A stretch of 64,000 nt of DNA from Chitinophagaceae bacterium (GCA_027489035.1 JAIYAN010000012.1:310001-374000), one strand, 5' to 3'; numbered from the stretch's first letter, positions 43,178 through 51,721 are shown. Numbers and translations: made by a program. Notes: generated by a model not told the origin, from the sequence alone.

Positions 43178-44638
43178 ATGATTAAATTGGGTAAACAAGT
43201 AAAATCGAAATCTATGAATTCATATAATAGGCAAGATAAAAGTGATTTTAGGGCGTTATTGCAAAAATACATGAAGCTAAAGCAAGGCAAAACCTTTTCA
43301 TTTATAGAAGAAGATGAATTTGAACAAATTGTTGAGTATTTTTTAAATCAAGATAATCAAGAAGAAGCTTTTGATGCAGCGGCAATCGCAGTGGATCAAT
43401 TTCCTTATTCTTCAACATTGGTTTTGATGAAAGCAGATGTATTGTTAACCCTCAGGAGATATGAAGATGCATTAGAAGTAGTAGAAAAAGCAGAATTATT
43501 AAACCCAAATGAAATTTCTATTTATATCATAAAGACAGATGCGTTATTGGCAACTGAACAGCACGAGTTGGCTGCAGAAGTTTTAGAGTGTGCATTAAAT
43601 CTTTTTGAAGGACAGGATAAAATTGAGTTACTATTTGAACTTTCAGATGTTTATGATGATTACGAAAAATTTGATAAGGTATTTGATTGTTTGAAAATGA
43701 TTATTGAAATAGATTGTGAAAACGAAGAAGCCCTTTACAAAATTTGTTTTTGGAGTGATTATACTGGAAGAAATGAAGAAAGTGTTGCAATACATAACGA
43801 GTTGATTGAAAAAAATCCTTACAGTGAATTGGGTTGGTTTAATTTGGCTGCTGCATATCAAGGGTTAAAACTTTATGAAAAAGCAATTGATGCATATCAA
43901 TATGTAGTTGCCATTAATGAAAAATTTGACTTTGCGTATCGCAATATGGGTGATGCTTACATGCGATTAAAAAAATACAAAGAGGCGATAGAATGTTTAG
44001 AAAAAGTGTTGATGTTATCTATGCCAGAATCGGTAATATTTGAAGCAATAGGACATTGTTACGACAAATTAAATAATCATGCACAAGCACGGTTTTACTA
44101 CAAAAAAGCTTGTCATTTTGATAATGATTATGCTCATCTTCACTATAAAATTGCTTGCACGTACATGAACCAGGGGCTTTTTAAAAATGCCATTAAATCT
44201 TTACAAAATGCGTTGAATCAACATTTGATGCAGCCAGATTATAATTTAGCCTTAGGTAAATGTTATTTCGAAATGAGAGACTATGATGAAGCGATTACTT
44301 ATTTTGGAAATGTTGTTCGTGTGAGACCAAAGCAATTAATTGGTTGGATTGAATTATTAAACTGTTTATATCAAGCAGAATTGTTTGAAGAAGGAATAGA
44401 ATATGCCATGGTTGCATTCGAAAACACGGATGCCAAGCCCATTTTTTTATACTACAAAGCTGCTTTTTATTTTGCAAATGCTCAACCTAAAGAAGCATTA
44501 ATTCAGCTTGAAAATGCGTTGAAATTAAAGCCTAAATTAATAAAACAATTCATTGAAATTAATCCGTCGATTTTAAGAAATCAATCAGTTGTAGACCTAA
44601 TTGCAAGGAATAAATCATCGAAAATCCGTAAACCTTGA
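43178..44638 (+). CDS. Tetratricopeptide repeat protein
   Basis: 486 residues, or 474 if the second ATG at 43214 is used; I cannot decide, since the first 12 residues are not conserved-looking. At least nine TPR-like helical pairs fill about 60-460, such as PYSSTLVLMKADVLLTLRRY, EDALEVVEKAELLNPNEIS, GWFNLAAAYQGLKLYEKAID and FAYRNMGDAYMRLKKYKEAI. There is no signal peptide or membrane helix, so it is probably a cytosolic scaffold. The partner is unknown. Confidence 0.9.
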   Translation: MIKLGKQVKSKSMNSYNRQDKSDFRALLQKYMKLKQGKTFSFIEEDEFEQIVEYFLNQDNQEEAFDAAAIAVDQFPYSSTLVLMKADVLLTLRRYEDALEVVEKAELLNPNEISIYIIKTDALLATEQHELAAEVLECALNLFEGQDKIELLFELSDVYDDYEKFDKVFDCLKMIIEIDCENEEALYKICFWSDYTGRNEESVAIHNELIEKNPYSELGWFNLAAAYQGLKLYEKAIDAYQYVVAINEKFDFAYRNMGDAYMRLKKYKEAIECLEKVLMLSMPESVIFEAIGHCYDKLNNHAQARFYYKKACHFDNDYAHLHYKIACTYMNQGLFKNAIKSLQNALNQHLMQPDYNLALGKCYFEMRDYDEAITYFGNVVRVRPKQLIGWIELLNCLYQAELFEEGIEYAMVAFENTDAKPIFLYYKAAFYFANAQPKEALIQLENALKLKPKLIKQFIEINPSILRNQSVVDLIARNKSSKIRKP

Positions 44639-44670
44639 TTTTCATTTAACGAACTTTAAAATTGATTAGA

Positions 44671-44679
44671 TATATTTGC
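44671..44679 (+). promoter_or_regulatory. Putative -7 box of the comA-aroE operon
   Basis: TATATTTGC, an exact TAnnTTTGC match, 16 nt before the comA ATG. Confidence 0.5.
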
Positions 44680-44695
44680 AAAAAATATACAAAAA

Positions 44696-45460
44696 ATGAA
44701 TTTTAATTTAACTCAGATTCCAGAAAGAACGATTAAGCCTAGAGTGAGCGGAATTACAATGGTGATGGATAAAGGTTTAAGTATTGAAGAAGCAAGAAAT
44801 TTAATGAGTGTTGGTCATCCGCATATCGACGTAGTTAAATTGGGATTTGGGACAGCATTTGTAACGCCTAATTTAAAAGAAAAACTAGCGGTTTATCGTG
44901 AATTTGATATGCCTGTTTATTTTGGGGGCACACTTTTTGAAGCGTTTTTAATAAGAAATCAATTTGAAGATTATATTGCTATCTGTAAAGAATTTGGTGT
45001 GAGCTATATGGAAGTAAGCGATGGTTCAATTACAATTCCTCATGCAGAAAAATGCGGTTATATCGAAAAGTTATCAAAACATGGCGTTGTATTAAGTGAG
45101 GTTGGAAGCAAAGATGCTGCTCATATTATTCCGCCTTATAAATGGATTGAATTAATGAGTGCTGAATTGAGCGCAGGTGCTGCTTATGTAATTGCAGAAG
45201 CTAGAGAGGCAGGAAATGTAGGAATATATAGAGGTTCTGGAGAAGTTAGAGAAGGTTTGGTGCAAGAAATATTAACCCAAATACCAGCAGAGAAAATACT
45301 TTGGGAAGCGCCACAAAAAGCACAGCAATTATATTTTTTAGAGCTTATTGGTTGCAATGTAAATCTTGGAAACATCGCTCCGTCGGAAATCATTGCGTTA
45401 GAAGCCATGCGCATCGGTTTAAGAGGCGATACCTTCGAACTTTACCTCGATAAAAAATAA
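44696..45460 (+). CDS. comA: Phosphosulfolactate synthase-family protein (ComA-like)
   Basis: 254 residues. A TIM-barrel protein with the ComA pattern: SGITMVMDKGLSIEEARNLM, HIDVVKLGFGTAFV, PVYFGGTLFEAFLIRNQF, YMEVSDGSITIPHAEK, SEVGSKDAAHI and VIAEAREAGNVGIYRGSGEV. ComA joins sulfite to phosphoenolpyruvate, first known from coenzyme M synthesis in methanogens; relatives in bacteria may serve sulfolactate, cysteate or sulfonolipid formation. Coenzyme M synthesis is not expected here. It shares an operon with aroE (2-nt gap), whose pathway also uses PEP, but no functional link is proven. The other sulfonate genes are absent from the window. Confidence 0.88.
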   Translation: MNFNLTQIPERTIKPRVSGITMVMDKGLSIEEARNLMSVGHPHIDVVKLGFGTAFVTPNLKEKLAVYREFDMPVYFGGTLFEAFLIRNQFEDYIAICKEFGVSYMEVSDGSITIPHAEKCGYIEKLSKHGVVLSEVGSKDAAHIIPPYKWIELMSAELSAGAAYVIAEAREAGNVGIYRGSGEVREGLVQEILTQIPAEKILWEAPQKAQQLYFLELIGCNVNLGNIAPSEIIALEAMRIGLRGDTFELYLDKK

Positions 45461-45462
45461 TT

Positions 45463-46194
45463 ATGAATCGATTTGGTTTGATTGGATATCCACTTGGACA
45501 TTCGTTCTCTCAACAGTATTTCAACAATAAATTCAAAACTGAAAATTTAAACGATTGCTTTTTTGAATTGTTTCCAATTGAAAATGTCGATTTATTTCCT
45601 GAATTATTAGATGCCCATAAAGATTTAAAAGGATTGGCTGTTACTATTCCCTACAAACAGACCATAATTAGTTTTCTTACAAGTATTGATGAGGCTGCTT
45701 CTGAAATAGGCGCGGTGAACTGTATAAAAATTTCATCTCAAAAAACAATTGGGTTTAATACAGATGTTATTGGCTTCGAAAACTCCATTAAGCCAATTTT
45801 AAAACCTAACCATAAAAAAGCGTTGATATTGGGAACAGGCGGCGGTTCTAAAGCCGTTCAATTTGTGTTTAAAAAATTGGGTATTGAATTTTTATTGGTA
45901 AGCAGATCAAAAAATCATCAGCACATTCAATATCAAGATATCAATGAATTGATTTGCGCTGACTATAACATTATTGTTAATGCTACTCCAGTAGGAATGG
46001 CTCCAAACAATGATAAATGTCCAGAAATCCCATATCAATTTTTAAGTGAAAATCATCTTTTGTTTGATTTGATTTATAACCCAGCCGAAACATTGTTTTT
46101 ACAAAAAGGAAGAGAAGCTGGCGCACAAACAAAAAACGGACACGAAATGCTAATTACCCAAGCAGAAGCCAATTGGAAGATTTGGAATCAGTAA
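45463..46194 (+). CDS. aroE: Shikimate dehydrogenase
   Basis: 243 residues, slightly shorter than the enterobacterial enzyme. Substrate domain: GLIGYPLGHSFSQQYFNNKF (with the Ser-x-Ser region changed to Ser-Gln), then LAVTIPYKQTIISFLTSIDE with the catalytic Lys, and IGAVNCI. NADP domain: ALILGTGGGSKAVQF and the NATPVGM motif. It reduces 3-dehydroshikimate to shikimate for aromatic amino acids. It is the second gene after comA with a 2-nt gap. It converges on a thioesterase gene with a 17-nt spacer. Confidence 0.94.
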   Translation: MNRFGLIGYPLGHSFSQQYFNNKFKTENLNDCFFELFPIENVDLFPELLDAHKDLKGLAVTIPYKQTIISFLTSIDEAASEIGAVNCIKISSQKTIGFNTDVIGFENSIKPILKPNHKKALILGTGGGSKAVQFVFKKLGIEFLLVSRSKNHQHIQYQDINELICADYNIIVNATPVGMAPNNDKCPEIPYQFLSENHLLFDLIYNPAETLFLQKGREAGAQTKNGHEMLITQAEANWKIWNQ

Positions 46195-46211
46195 TATAAG
46201 CGGCTTTAAAA

Positions 46212-46646
46212 TTAATTGGCTTTTATTTTTTCTAAAAAAACATCAGGAATACTACTTGTTTTTTTAGCTGTGTAATCAAAAAAAATCAATCCAGTTTTTG
46301 CAATCGCGGAATTTAAATTTTCTCCGTTTTTTTCAATACTCATTCTATAATAGAGTTCAAAACCCAATGGCGTAATATCTCCCACACTCAATTCGATTTT
46401 AATAATATCACCGTAAAACATTTCTTTTAAATAATTCACAGCCAGCTCATTCATAATGATGCTTTTTCCTTCAATATTTAATTCAGTATAATTCAAACTA
46501 TTTAACCAATGAACCCTAGCTTCATGCAAAATGCTCACTAGTGCATCATTTCCAAGATGATTGCCATAGTTGATATCCGTTATTCTAACGGGTATGGTTA
46601 AGGTGTAAATGATATTTTCAGGAAATACGAGTTTAATTCTAGCCAT
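46212..46646 (-). CDS. Acyl-CoA thioesterase (4HBT hotdog fold)
   Basis: 144 residues. The N-terminal VRITDINYGNHLGNDALVSI has the Asp-x-Asn-Tyr-Gly-Asn-His motif of 4-hydroxybenzoyl-CoA-type thioesterases, with the catalytic Asp, and HEARVHWLNSLNYTELNIEG completes the long helix. Members hydrolyse acyl-CoA or acyl-ACP in the cytosol; the substrate is not predictable. The start overlaps the stop of rdgB by 8 nt (46639-46646), so the two are translationally coupled. It is last in a three-gene run. Confidence 0.9.
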   Translation of the reverse strand: MARIKLVFPENIIYTLTIPVRITDINYGNHLGNDALVSILHEARVHWLNSLNYTELNIEGKSIIMNELAVNYLKEMFYGDIIKIELSVGDITPLGFELYYRMSIEKNGENLNSAIAKTGLIFFDYTAKKTSSIPDVFLEKIKAN

Positions 46647-47223
46647 GGTAATTGTTTAAAAATGCGATTAATTTAAAAGTGGCTTTTTTACGGTGGCTGT
46701 ACTTGTTCTTTTCTTCTAAATTCATTTCGCCAAATGTTTTCACATCTCCATTTGGGATAAAAATAGCATCATAACCAAATCCATTATCCCCTTTGATTTC
46801 GTTGGTTATTACTCCTTCGCAAATGCCTTCAAAAAGAAAGTATTCATGATCAATAATTAACGAAATGACAGTTCGGAAACGTGCATTCCTATTGGTATTC
46901 CCTTCAAGATTTTGCAATAATTTTTTGATGTTATTTTCATTATTGGCTTCATCTCCGGCATAACGAGCACTTCTTACACCAGGCTCACCATTTAACGTGT
47001 CAACCTCTAAGCCTGTATCTTCACTAAAACAGTTTTTCCCAAATAAGCGGTGAATGGTGGAGGATTTTTCCGCTGCATTTTCTTCAAGTGTTTGATGTGG
47101 CTCTGGAATATCAATATCAATTCCTGCTTCATGTAAACTTTTAATAAGGATATTTTTATCCATCAAGGATTGTACTTCTATTACTTTATTTTGGTTGTTG
47201 GTTGCAAAAATTAGTTCGATCAT
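46639..47223 (-). CDS. rdgB: XTP/dITP diphosphatase (non-canonical purine NTP pyrophosphatase)
   Basis: 194 residues. Family marks: FATNNQNKVIEVQSLM at the start, EDTGLEVDTLNGEPGVRSAR, then YAGDEANN, and FGYDAIFIPNGDVKTFGEM with SHRKKATFKL near the end. The enzyme hydrolyses dITP and XTP to monophosphates and so keeps deaminated purines out of DNA. It overlaps the downstream thioesterase gene and lies 9 nt after an unnamed gene, making a three-gene operon. Confidence 0.95.
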   Translation of the reverse strand: MIELIFATNNQNKVIEVQSLMDKNILIKSLHEAGIDIDIPEPHQTLEENAAEKSSTIHRLFGKNCFSEDTGLEVDTLNGEPGVRSARYAGDEANNENNIKKLLQNLEGNTNRNARFRTVISLIIDHEYFLFEGICEGVITNEIKGDNGFGYDAIFIPNGDVKTFGEMNLEEKNKYSHRKKATFKLIAFLNNYHG

Positions 47224-47232
47224 TTTTATCGT

Positions 47233-47733
47233 TTAAATTCCAAAAATTTGTTTCAAGCAATTCCAAAGCGCTTTTTTTTCATTAACATCTTTTGAAATTT
47301 CAGTTAAAGAAGATCCAAAAACCAATTGTATATTTTGATTTAAGATTGTTTGATATTTATCGGAGTATTCTGGCAAATTAAACTTTTGATTAATAGAACC
47401 CATTATTAAAATCAATTTGGGTTTAAAATGGTCAACTGATTTTTGATAATTGTAATCAAGGTTAGAAGCGGTGTTAAAAATAGTTACATCCGAAAAAGTT
47501 AGTTTACAAGCGGTGAGAATACCGGTTAGAAATCGAAGATCTTCATCATTTAAATGAAGTATTTCTACATTATTCACCAGAATTAAAATATTTTTCAAGT
47601 TATCCCCTAAAAAATGCACCTTTTTTTCTTTTAATTTTTCAGGGATTGATTGCTTATCATCTAACACTATCAACGAATCTTTATATAATTCGGGTAACAA
47701 TGTTGAAGGGATTTGAAAGTTGTCTAAACTCAT
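47233..47733 (-). CDS. Hypothetical protein, 166 aa, first gene of the rdgB operon
   Basis: No signal peptide or membrane segment. Sequence includes ALPELYKDSLIVLDD-like N-terminal part (PSTLLPELYKDSLIVLDD), ILILVNNVEILHLNDEDLRF, ILTACKLTFSDVTIFNTAS and a C-terminal KKALWNCLKQIFGI helix. Alternating strands and helices suggest a Rossmann-like or uracil-glycosylase-like alpha/beta fold; I note faint similarity of layout to the polymerase III psi-type subunits but cannot support that name. It precedes rdgB by 9 nt, so it is co-transcribed with a nucleotide-sanitising enzyme. It diverges from ilvE. Confidence 0.7.
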   Translation of the reverse strand: MSLDNFQIPSTLLPELYKDSLIVLDDKQSIPEKLKEKKVHFLGDNLKNILILVNNVEILHLNDEDLRFLTGILTACKLTFSDVTIFNTASNLDYNYQKSVDHFKPKLILIMGSINQKFNLPEYSDKYQTILNQNIQLVFGSSLTEISKDVNEKKALWNCLKQIFGI

Positions 47734-47764
47734 AAGTATTGGTATTTACCGCCTTTATTTTTTG

Positions 47765-47773
47765 TTTCTTTGC
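47765..47773 (+). promoter_or_regulatory. Putative -7 box of ilvE
   Basis: TTTCTTTGC, one mismatch from TAnnTTTGC, 16 nt before the chosen ilvE start. It supports rejecting the in-frame ATG at 47739. Confidence 0.4.
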
Positions 47774-47789
47774 AGTAAAATTAACGAAT

Positions 47790-48854
47790 ATGATTGCAGC
47801 AGTCGATATTAAAATTACAAAAATTGCGCAAAGCAAATTAAGTGATGTAAATCTAGAAAACATTCCATTTGGAAAATATTTCACAGATCATATGTTGGAG
47901 GTAGATTATGAAAATGGTCAATGGGGGTGTGTAGAAATCAAACCATATCAAAATATTTCAATAGCACCATCACTAGCTGCATTACATTACGGCCAAGCGA
48001 TTTTCGAAGGTGTTAAGGCATATCGCAATCCATCTGGAGAGGTACAAATATTTAGACCACACGATAATTTTAAACGATTTAATCTTTCTGCCGAAAGGAT
48101 GCAAATGCCAACGGTGCCAGAAGATATTTTCATGGAAGGGTTGAAAAAACTTATTCAGTTAGATGCAAATTGGGTCCCAAGTCAACCAGATCATTCTTTG
48201 TATATTAGACCTTTTATGTTTAGTACGGATGAAATGATTGGTGTAAAACCAAGTGATAAATACAAGTTCATGATTATTTTAAGTCCAACAGGGCCTTATT
48301 ATAATACTCCAATGCGCATTTATGTGGAAGAGCAATATGTAAGGGCAGTACCTGGTGGTGTTGGTTATGCAAAAGCAGCCGGAAATTATGGAGCAGCAAT
48401 GCATGCAACTGCAGAAGCAAAGAAAAATGGGTATGATCAAGTATTGTGGACGGATGCGTTTGAACATAAGTATGTACAAGAGTGTGGCACGATGAATGTT
48501 TTCTTTATCATTGGGAATACTGTAATTACGCCAGATTTAGGGGCGGGAACTATATTAGCTGGTGTTACCCGTGACAGTGTTATGGTAGTTTTAAAAGAGA
48601 TGGGATTCGCTGTTGAAGAAAGAGAATTAAGCATAGATGAAATTATTCAAGCACATAAGGATGGGTTATTGAAAGAGGTTTTTGGAACAGGAACAGCGGC
48701 TACAATATCATTAATAAAAGAATTACGGTACAAAGATTATGTAATGGAGTTTGATACAGATCGTTGGGAATTTTCGAATGAATTAAAAAATCGATTAAAC
48801 GCAATTCGTTACGGAACTGCGCCTGATAATCATTTTTGGATGTATAAAATTTAG
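47790..48854 (+). CDS. ilvE: Branched-chain-amino-acid aminotransferase
   Basis: 354 residues from the ATG at 47790 (MIAAVDIKITKIAQSK); the upstream frame crosses the putative promoter and is hydrophobic non-family sequence. Class IV PLP fold: LHYGQAIFEGVKAYRNPSGE, RPFMFSTDEMIGVKPSDKYK, the PLP lysine in GVGYAKAAGNYGAAMHATAE, YVQECGTMNVFFIIG and TILAGVTRDSVMVV, and FGTGTAATISLIKEL. It exchanges amino groups between glutamate and the branched-chain 2-oxo acids. No other ilv or leu gene is in the window; the gene stands alone. Confidence 0.95.
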   Translation: MIAAVDIKITKIAQSKLSDVNLENIPFGKYFTDHMLEVDYENGQWGCVEIKPYQNISIAPSLAALHYGQAIFEGVKAYRNPSGEVQIFRPHDNFKRFNLSAERMQMPTVPEDIFMEGLKKLIQLDANWVPSQPDHSLYIRPFMFSTDEMIGVKPSDKYKFMIILSPTGPYYNTPMRIYVEEQYVRAVPGGVGYAKAAGNYGAAMHATAEAKKNGYDQVLWTDAFEHKYVQECGTMNVFFIIGNTVITPDLGAGTILAGVTRDSVMVVLKEMGFAVEERELSIDEIIQAHKDGLLKEVFGTGTAATISLIKELRYKDYVMEFDTDRWEFSNELKNRLNAIRYGTAPDNHFWMYKI

Positions 48855-48956
48855 TTTCAAACAGCCCTAAACACACAAATTATATTGTAAAAAAGCGGCG
48901 AAAAAATTATTTTTCATTTTTTTAAGATATTTTTTTCTTTTTCAAATGAATATAGT

Positions 48957-48965
48957 TACCTTTGC
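48957..48965 (+). promoter_or_regulatory. Putative -7 box of the rpsL-rpsG operon
   Basis: TACCTTTGC, a perfect TAnnTTTGC match, 25 nt before the rpsL ATG. A T-rich stretch lies upstream where a -33 box would be expected. Confidence 0.65.
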
Positions 48966-48990
48966 CGTCCAAAAAATAAATGGTTTATAG

Positions 48991-49371
48991 ATGCCAACAA
49001 TTCAACAATTAGTAAGAAAAGGAAGAGAAATTATCAAAGCGAAAAGTAAATCAAGGGCTTTAGATAGTTGTCCTCAACGTAGAGGTGTATGTACAAGAGT
49101 ATATACAACTACTCCTAAAAAACCAAATTCAGCGTTACGTAAAGTAGCTAAAGTACGTTTAACCAATAAAATTGAGGTTATTGCCTACATCCCAGGTGAA
49201 GGACATAATTTACAAGAGCACTCTATCGTATTGATACGTGGAGGAAGGGTTAAAGATTTACCAGGTGTAAGATATCACATCGTTCGTGGTAGCTTAGATA
49301 CCGCTGGCGTAAAAGATCGTAAACAAAGCCGCAGTAAATACGGAACTAAAAAAGAAAAAGCAAAAAAATAG
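48991..49371 (+). CDS. rpsL: 30S ribosomal protein S12
   Basis: 126 residues. Nearly universal S12 sequence: [77 protein letters not shown] and [16 protein letters not shown]. The Lys in [12 protein letters not shown] and the [10 protein letters not shown] loop, where streptomycin resistance arises elsewhere, look wild type. It starts the str unit with rpsG 39 nt downstream. Confidence 0.98.
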   Translation: MPTIQQLVRKGREIIKAKSKSRALDSCPQRRGVCTRVYTTTPKKPNSALRKVAKVRLTNKIEVIAYIPGEGHNLQEHSIVLIRGGRVKDLPGVRYHIVRGSLDTAGVKDRKQSRSKYGTKKEKAKK

Positions 49372-49410
49372 TACATCATAGTCAGTAATACGACTAAAAA
49401 AATATAAACA

Positions 49411-49878
49411 ATGCGTAAGTCACAACCGAAAAAGATTCCATTAGCACCAGATCCAAAATTCAACGATAAGTTGGTTACAAGATTCGTAAACAATTTAATG
49501 TGGGAAGGTAAAAAAAGTGGTGCGTTCATTATTTTTTATGATTCTTTAGATAAGGTAACAAAAATTACCGGAGAAGATGGATACGAAGTTTGGAAAAGAG
49601 CATTAGCAAACATCACTCCAGGTGTTGAGGTTAGAAGCCGCAGAATTGGTGGTGCAACTTTCCAAATTCCTTCAGAAGTTCGTCCTGATAGAAAAATTTC
49701 TTTGTCTATCAAATGGATGATTCGTTACAGCCGTGAAAGAAACGGACGTAGCATGGCTGATAAATTAGCAAACGAAATCGTTGCAGCAAGTAAAGGTGAA
49801 GGTGCTTCATTCAAAAAGAAAGAAGATACTCACCGTATGGCTGAAGCTAACAAAGCTTTCGCTCACTTTAAAGTTTAA
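49411..49878 (+). CDS. rpsG: 30S ribosomal protein S7
   Basis: 155 residues, the standard bacterial length. Clear S7 features: MRKSQPKKIPLAPDPKFNDK, VTRFVNNLMWEGKKSGAFII, ANITPGVEVRSRRIGGATFQ, IPSEVRPDRKISLSIKWMIR and MAEANKAFAHFKV at the end. It nucleates assembly of the 30S head. The usual next gene, fusA, is missing: a strong terminator and convergent genes follow directly, so the str operon is cut after S7 in this genome. Confidence 0.98.
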   Translation: MRKSQPKKIPLAPDPKFNDKLVTRFVNNLMWEGKKSGAFIIFYDSLDKVTKITGEDGYEVWKRALANITPGVEVRSRRIGGATFQIPSEVRPDRKISLSIKWMIRYSRERNGRSMADKLANEIVAASKGEGASFKKKEDTHRMAEANKAFAHFKV

Positions 49879-49900
49879 TAAACTTATTTTAATAGCATTA

Positions 49901-49932
49901 AAAAAGCCATTCTGTAAAGAGTGGCTTTTTTT
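49901..49932 (+). terminator. Intrinsic terminator after rpsG
   Basis: AAAAAGCCA-T-TCT pairs with AGA-G-TGGCTTTTT around GTAA; a run of T follows. It lies 22 nt after the rpsG stop and closes the two-gene operon. Confidence 0.88.
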
Positions 49933-49945
49933 TTGAAGGATAAAT

Positions 49946-49991
49946 AAGGTTTAATTCGCTAAGCTGGTTTAAAAGTTTAATGGTTTAAGGT
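49946..49991. repeat. Module B, third copy (inverted)
   Basis: AAGGTTTAATTCGCTAAGCT followed by GTTTAATGGTTTAAGGT is the reverse complement of module B at 7713-7758 with few changes. It lies in the 314-base gene-free stretch 49879-50192, which also holds two terminators and a further inverted repeat. Confidence 0.8.
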
Positions 49992-50012
49992 TGATCGATT
50001 TTTTGTTAAATT

Positions 50013-50041
50013 AAAAAACCCACGGGTTTAAACCGTGGGCT
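50013..50041 (-). terminator. Intrinsic terminator, minus strand, downstream of the M20 peptidase gene
   Basis: CCCACGG/CCGTGGG with a GTTTAAA-type loop. On the minus strand it is followed by TTTTTTAATTT. It is 150 nt beyond the peptidase stop, with another hairpin in between. Confidence 0.75.
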
Positions 50042-50082
50042 GTTAAAATATCTTAATGATTAAAATTGAAAAAAGGATGCTC

Positions 50083-50182
50083 AGATAGTGCGAGAAACAG
50101 CGTGTGAACGATGAAAAAAGTCAGAACTCTATAATCGCTTTCGCTCTCATTATCGCTCTGACTTTTAGCATTCAGTATCCTT
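50083..50182. repeat. Nested inverted repeat between rpsG and the M20 peptidase gene
   Basis: An outer AAGGAT/ATCCTT (50083-50088 with 50177-50182) and an inner perfect 10-bp AAAAGTCAGA/TCTGACTTTT (50116-50125 with 50157-50166). The loop holds a direct repeat (ATAATCGCT and ATTATCGCT). On the minus strand the inner stem is followed by T6, so it could end the peptidase transcript. Confidence 0.55.
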
Positions 50183-50192
50183 CATCTCTCAA

Positions 50193-51557
50193 TTACATCT
50201 CCGCAAAATACTTATAGAAATAAGGAATCGTTTCTATTCCTTTATAGAAATTAGCGATATCGAATTTTTCATTTGGACTATGCAAATTATCGCTATCCAA
50301 ACCAAAGCCCATAAACACAACTTTTAACCCAAGCTCTTTTTCAAACAACGAACAAATCGGAATACTTCCTCCGCCTCTTACTGGTATTGGTGCTTTACCA
50401 AACGTAGTTTCCATTGCCTTTGCAGCAGCTTGATATGGTTTGCTATCTATTGGCGTCATATATGGTTCGCCTCCATGGTGCAATTCTGCTTTTATTTCAA
50501 CATAAGCAGGTGCTATTTTTTTCAAATGATTGATTAATAAATCAGTCATTTTTTGTGAAATTTGGTTTGGAACCAAACGAGCAGAAATTTTTGCAAATGC
50601 TTTTGAAGGTAACACTGTTTTCGCACCTTCACCTGTATAACCACCCCAAATACCATTCAGTTCTAATGTAGGACGAATTCCAGTTCTTTCGTTTGTGGTG
50701 AATCCTTTCTCGCCCCACAATTCCTTTACGCCTAAATCAGCAGCATATTCTTTCTCATCAAATGGTGCTAAAGCCATTAATTTACGCTCTTCTGGAGTTG
50801 CTTCTACCACATCATCATAAAATCCAGGGATGGTAATATGGTTGTTTTCATCATGCAAAGAAGCGATCATTTTTGCTAAAATAGTAATTGGATTGGCAAC
50901 AGCTCCACCATAAACACCACTGTGTAAATCACGGTTTGGTCCGGTTACCTCAACTTCAATATAACTCAATCCACGAACACCAATATCTATACTTGGTGTA
51001 TCCAAGCTTATCATTGCGCTATCACTGATTAATACACAATCGGCTTTTAATAACTCTTTATGTGTGGCTACAAATGTTCCTAAATTTGGAGACCCAACTT
51101 CCTCTTCGCCTTCTATACAAAACTTAACATTACAAGCCAATGAATCGGTTTTAACCATTGTTTCAAAAGCTTTTACATGCATATAAACTTGGCCTTTATC
51201 ATCACAACTACCTCTTGCAAAAATTTTACCATCAATTACAGTTGGGTCAAATGGGCCACTGTTCCATAATTCAAGTGGTTCTGCAGGTTGCACATCATAA
51301 TGTCCATAAACCAAAACAGTTGGTTTTGATGGATCAAATATTTTTTCACCATAAACAATTGGATGACCTACAGTTTGATAGATTTCTACTTTGTCTGCAC
51401 CTGCTTCCAATAGTCTAGTTTTAATGGCCTTTGCACATGCAATCATATCATCTTTATGCTCAGACTTTGCGCTCACACTAGGTATGCGGAGCAACTCAAA
51501 TAGTTCACTTAAAAATCTGTCTTTATTTTTTTCTTGATATTCTTTCCAATTTTCCAT
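50193..51557 (-). CDS. M20 family dipeptidase
   Basis: 454 residues. Zinc-site sequence of the M20 family: VLVYGHYDVQPAEPLELW, the bridging Asp and following residues in ARGSCDDKGQVYMHVKAF, the catalytic Glu in CIEGEEEVGSPNLGTF, and LHSPNEKFDIANFYKG near the end. The dimerisation domain is in about 185-320. It resembles cytosolic non-specific dipeptidases and probably trims small peptides in the cytosol. There is no signal peptide. It stands alone, with a 241-nt upstream spacer that holds a DnaA-box-like sequence. Confidence 0.94.
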   Translation of the reverse strand: MENWKEYQEKNKDRFLSELFELLRIPSVSAKSEHKDDMIACAKAIKTRLLEAGADKVEIYQTVGHPIVYGEKIFDPSKPTVLVYGHYDVQPAEPLELWNSGPFDPTVIDGKIFARGSCDDKGQVYMHVKAFETMVKTDSLACNVKFCIEGEEEVGSPNLGTFVATHKELLKADCVLISDSAMISLDTPSIDIGVRGLSYIEVEVTGPNRDLHSGVYGGAVANPITILAKMIASLHDENNHITIPGFYDDVVEATPEERKLMALAPFDEKEYAADLGVKELWGEKGFTTNERTGIRPTLELNGIWGGYTGEGAKTVLPSKAFAKISARLVPNQISQKMTDLLINHLKKIAPAYVEIKAELHHGGEPYMTPIDSKPYQAAAKAMETTFGKAPIPVRGGGSIPICSLFEKELGLKVVFMGFGLDSDNLHSPNEKFDIANFYKGIETIPYFYKYFAEM

Positions 51558-51621
51558 TGCTTGAAGTTTTTATTTTTGATTGTAAACAGTATGCAAATGT
51601 ATTGTATTAAGGTCAATTCAA

Positions 51622-51631
51622 TTGTGGATAA
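51622..51631 (-). other. DnaA-box-like sequence
   Basis: TTGTGGATAA is the exact complement of TTATCCACAA. It is a single full match within an AT-rich 241-nt spacer; no cluster of further boxes was seen, so an origin is not claimed. Confidence 0.3.
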
Positions 51632-51721
51632 TTTTCAAAATTGTGTAGATAAATAATTGTTTTTTTTCTTGAAAATAAAACTTGCGAATTTACTTTTACG
51701 CCAAGATTGCTTGTCAATTCA

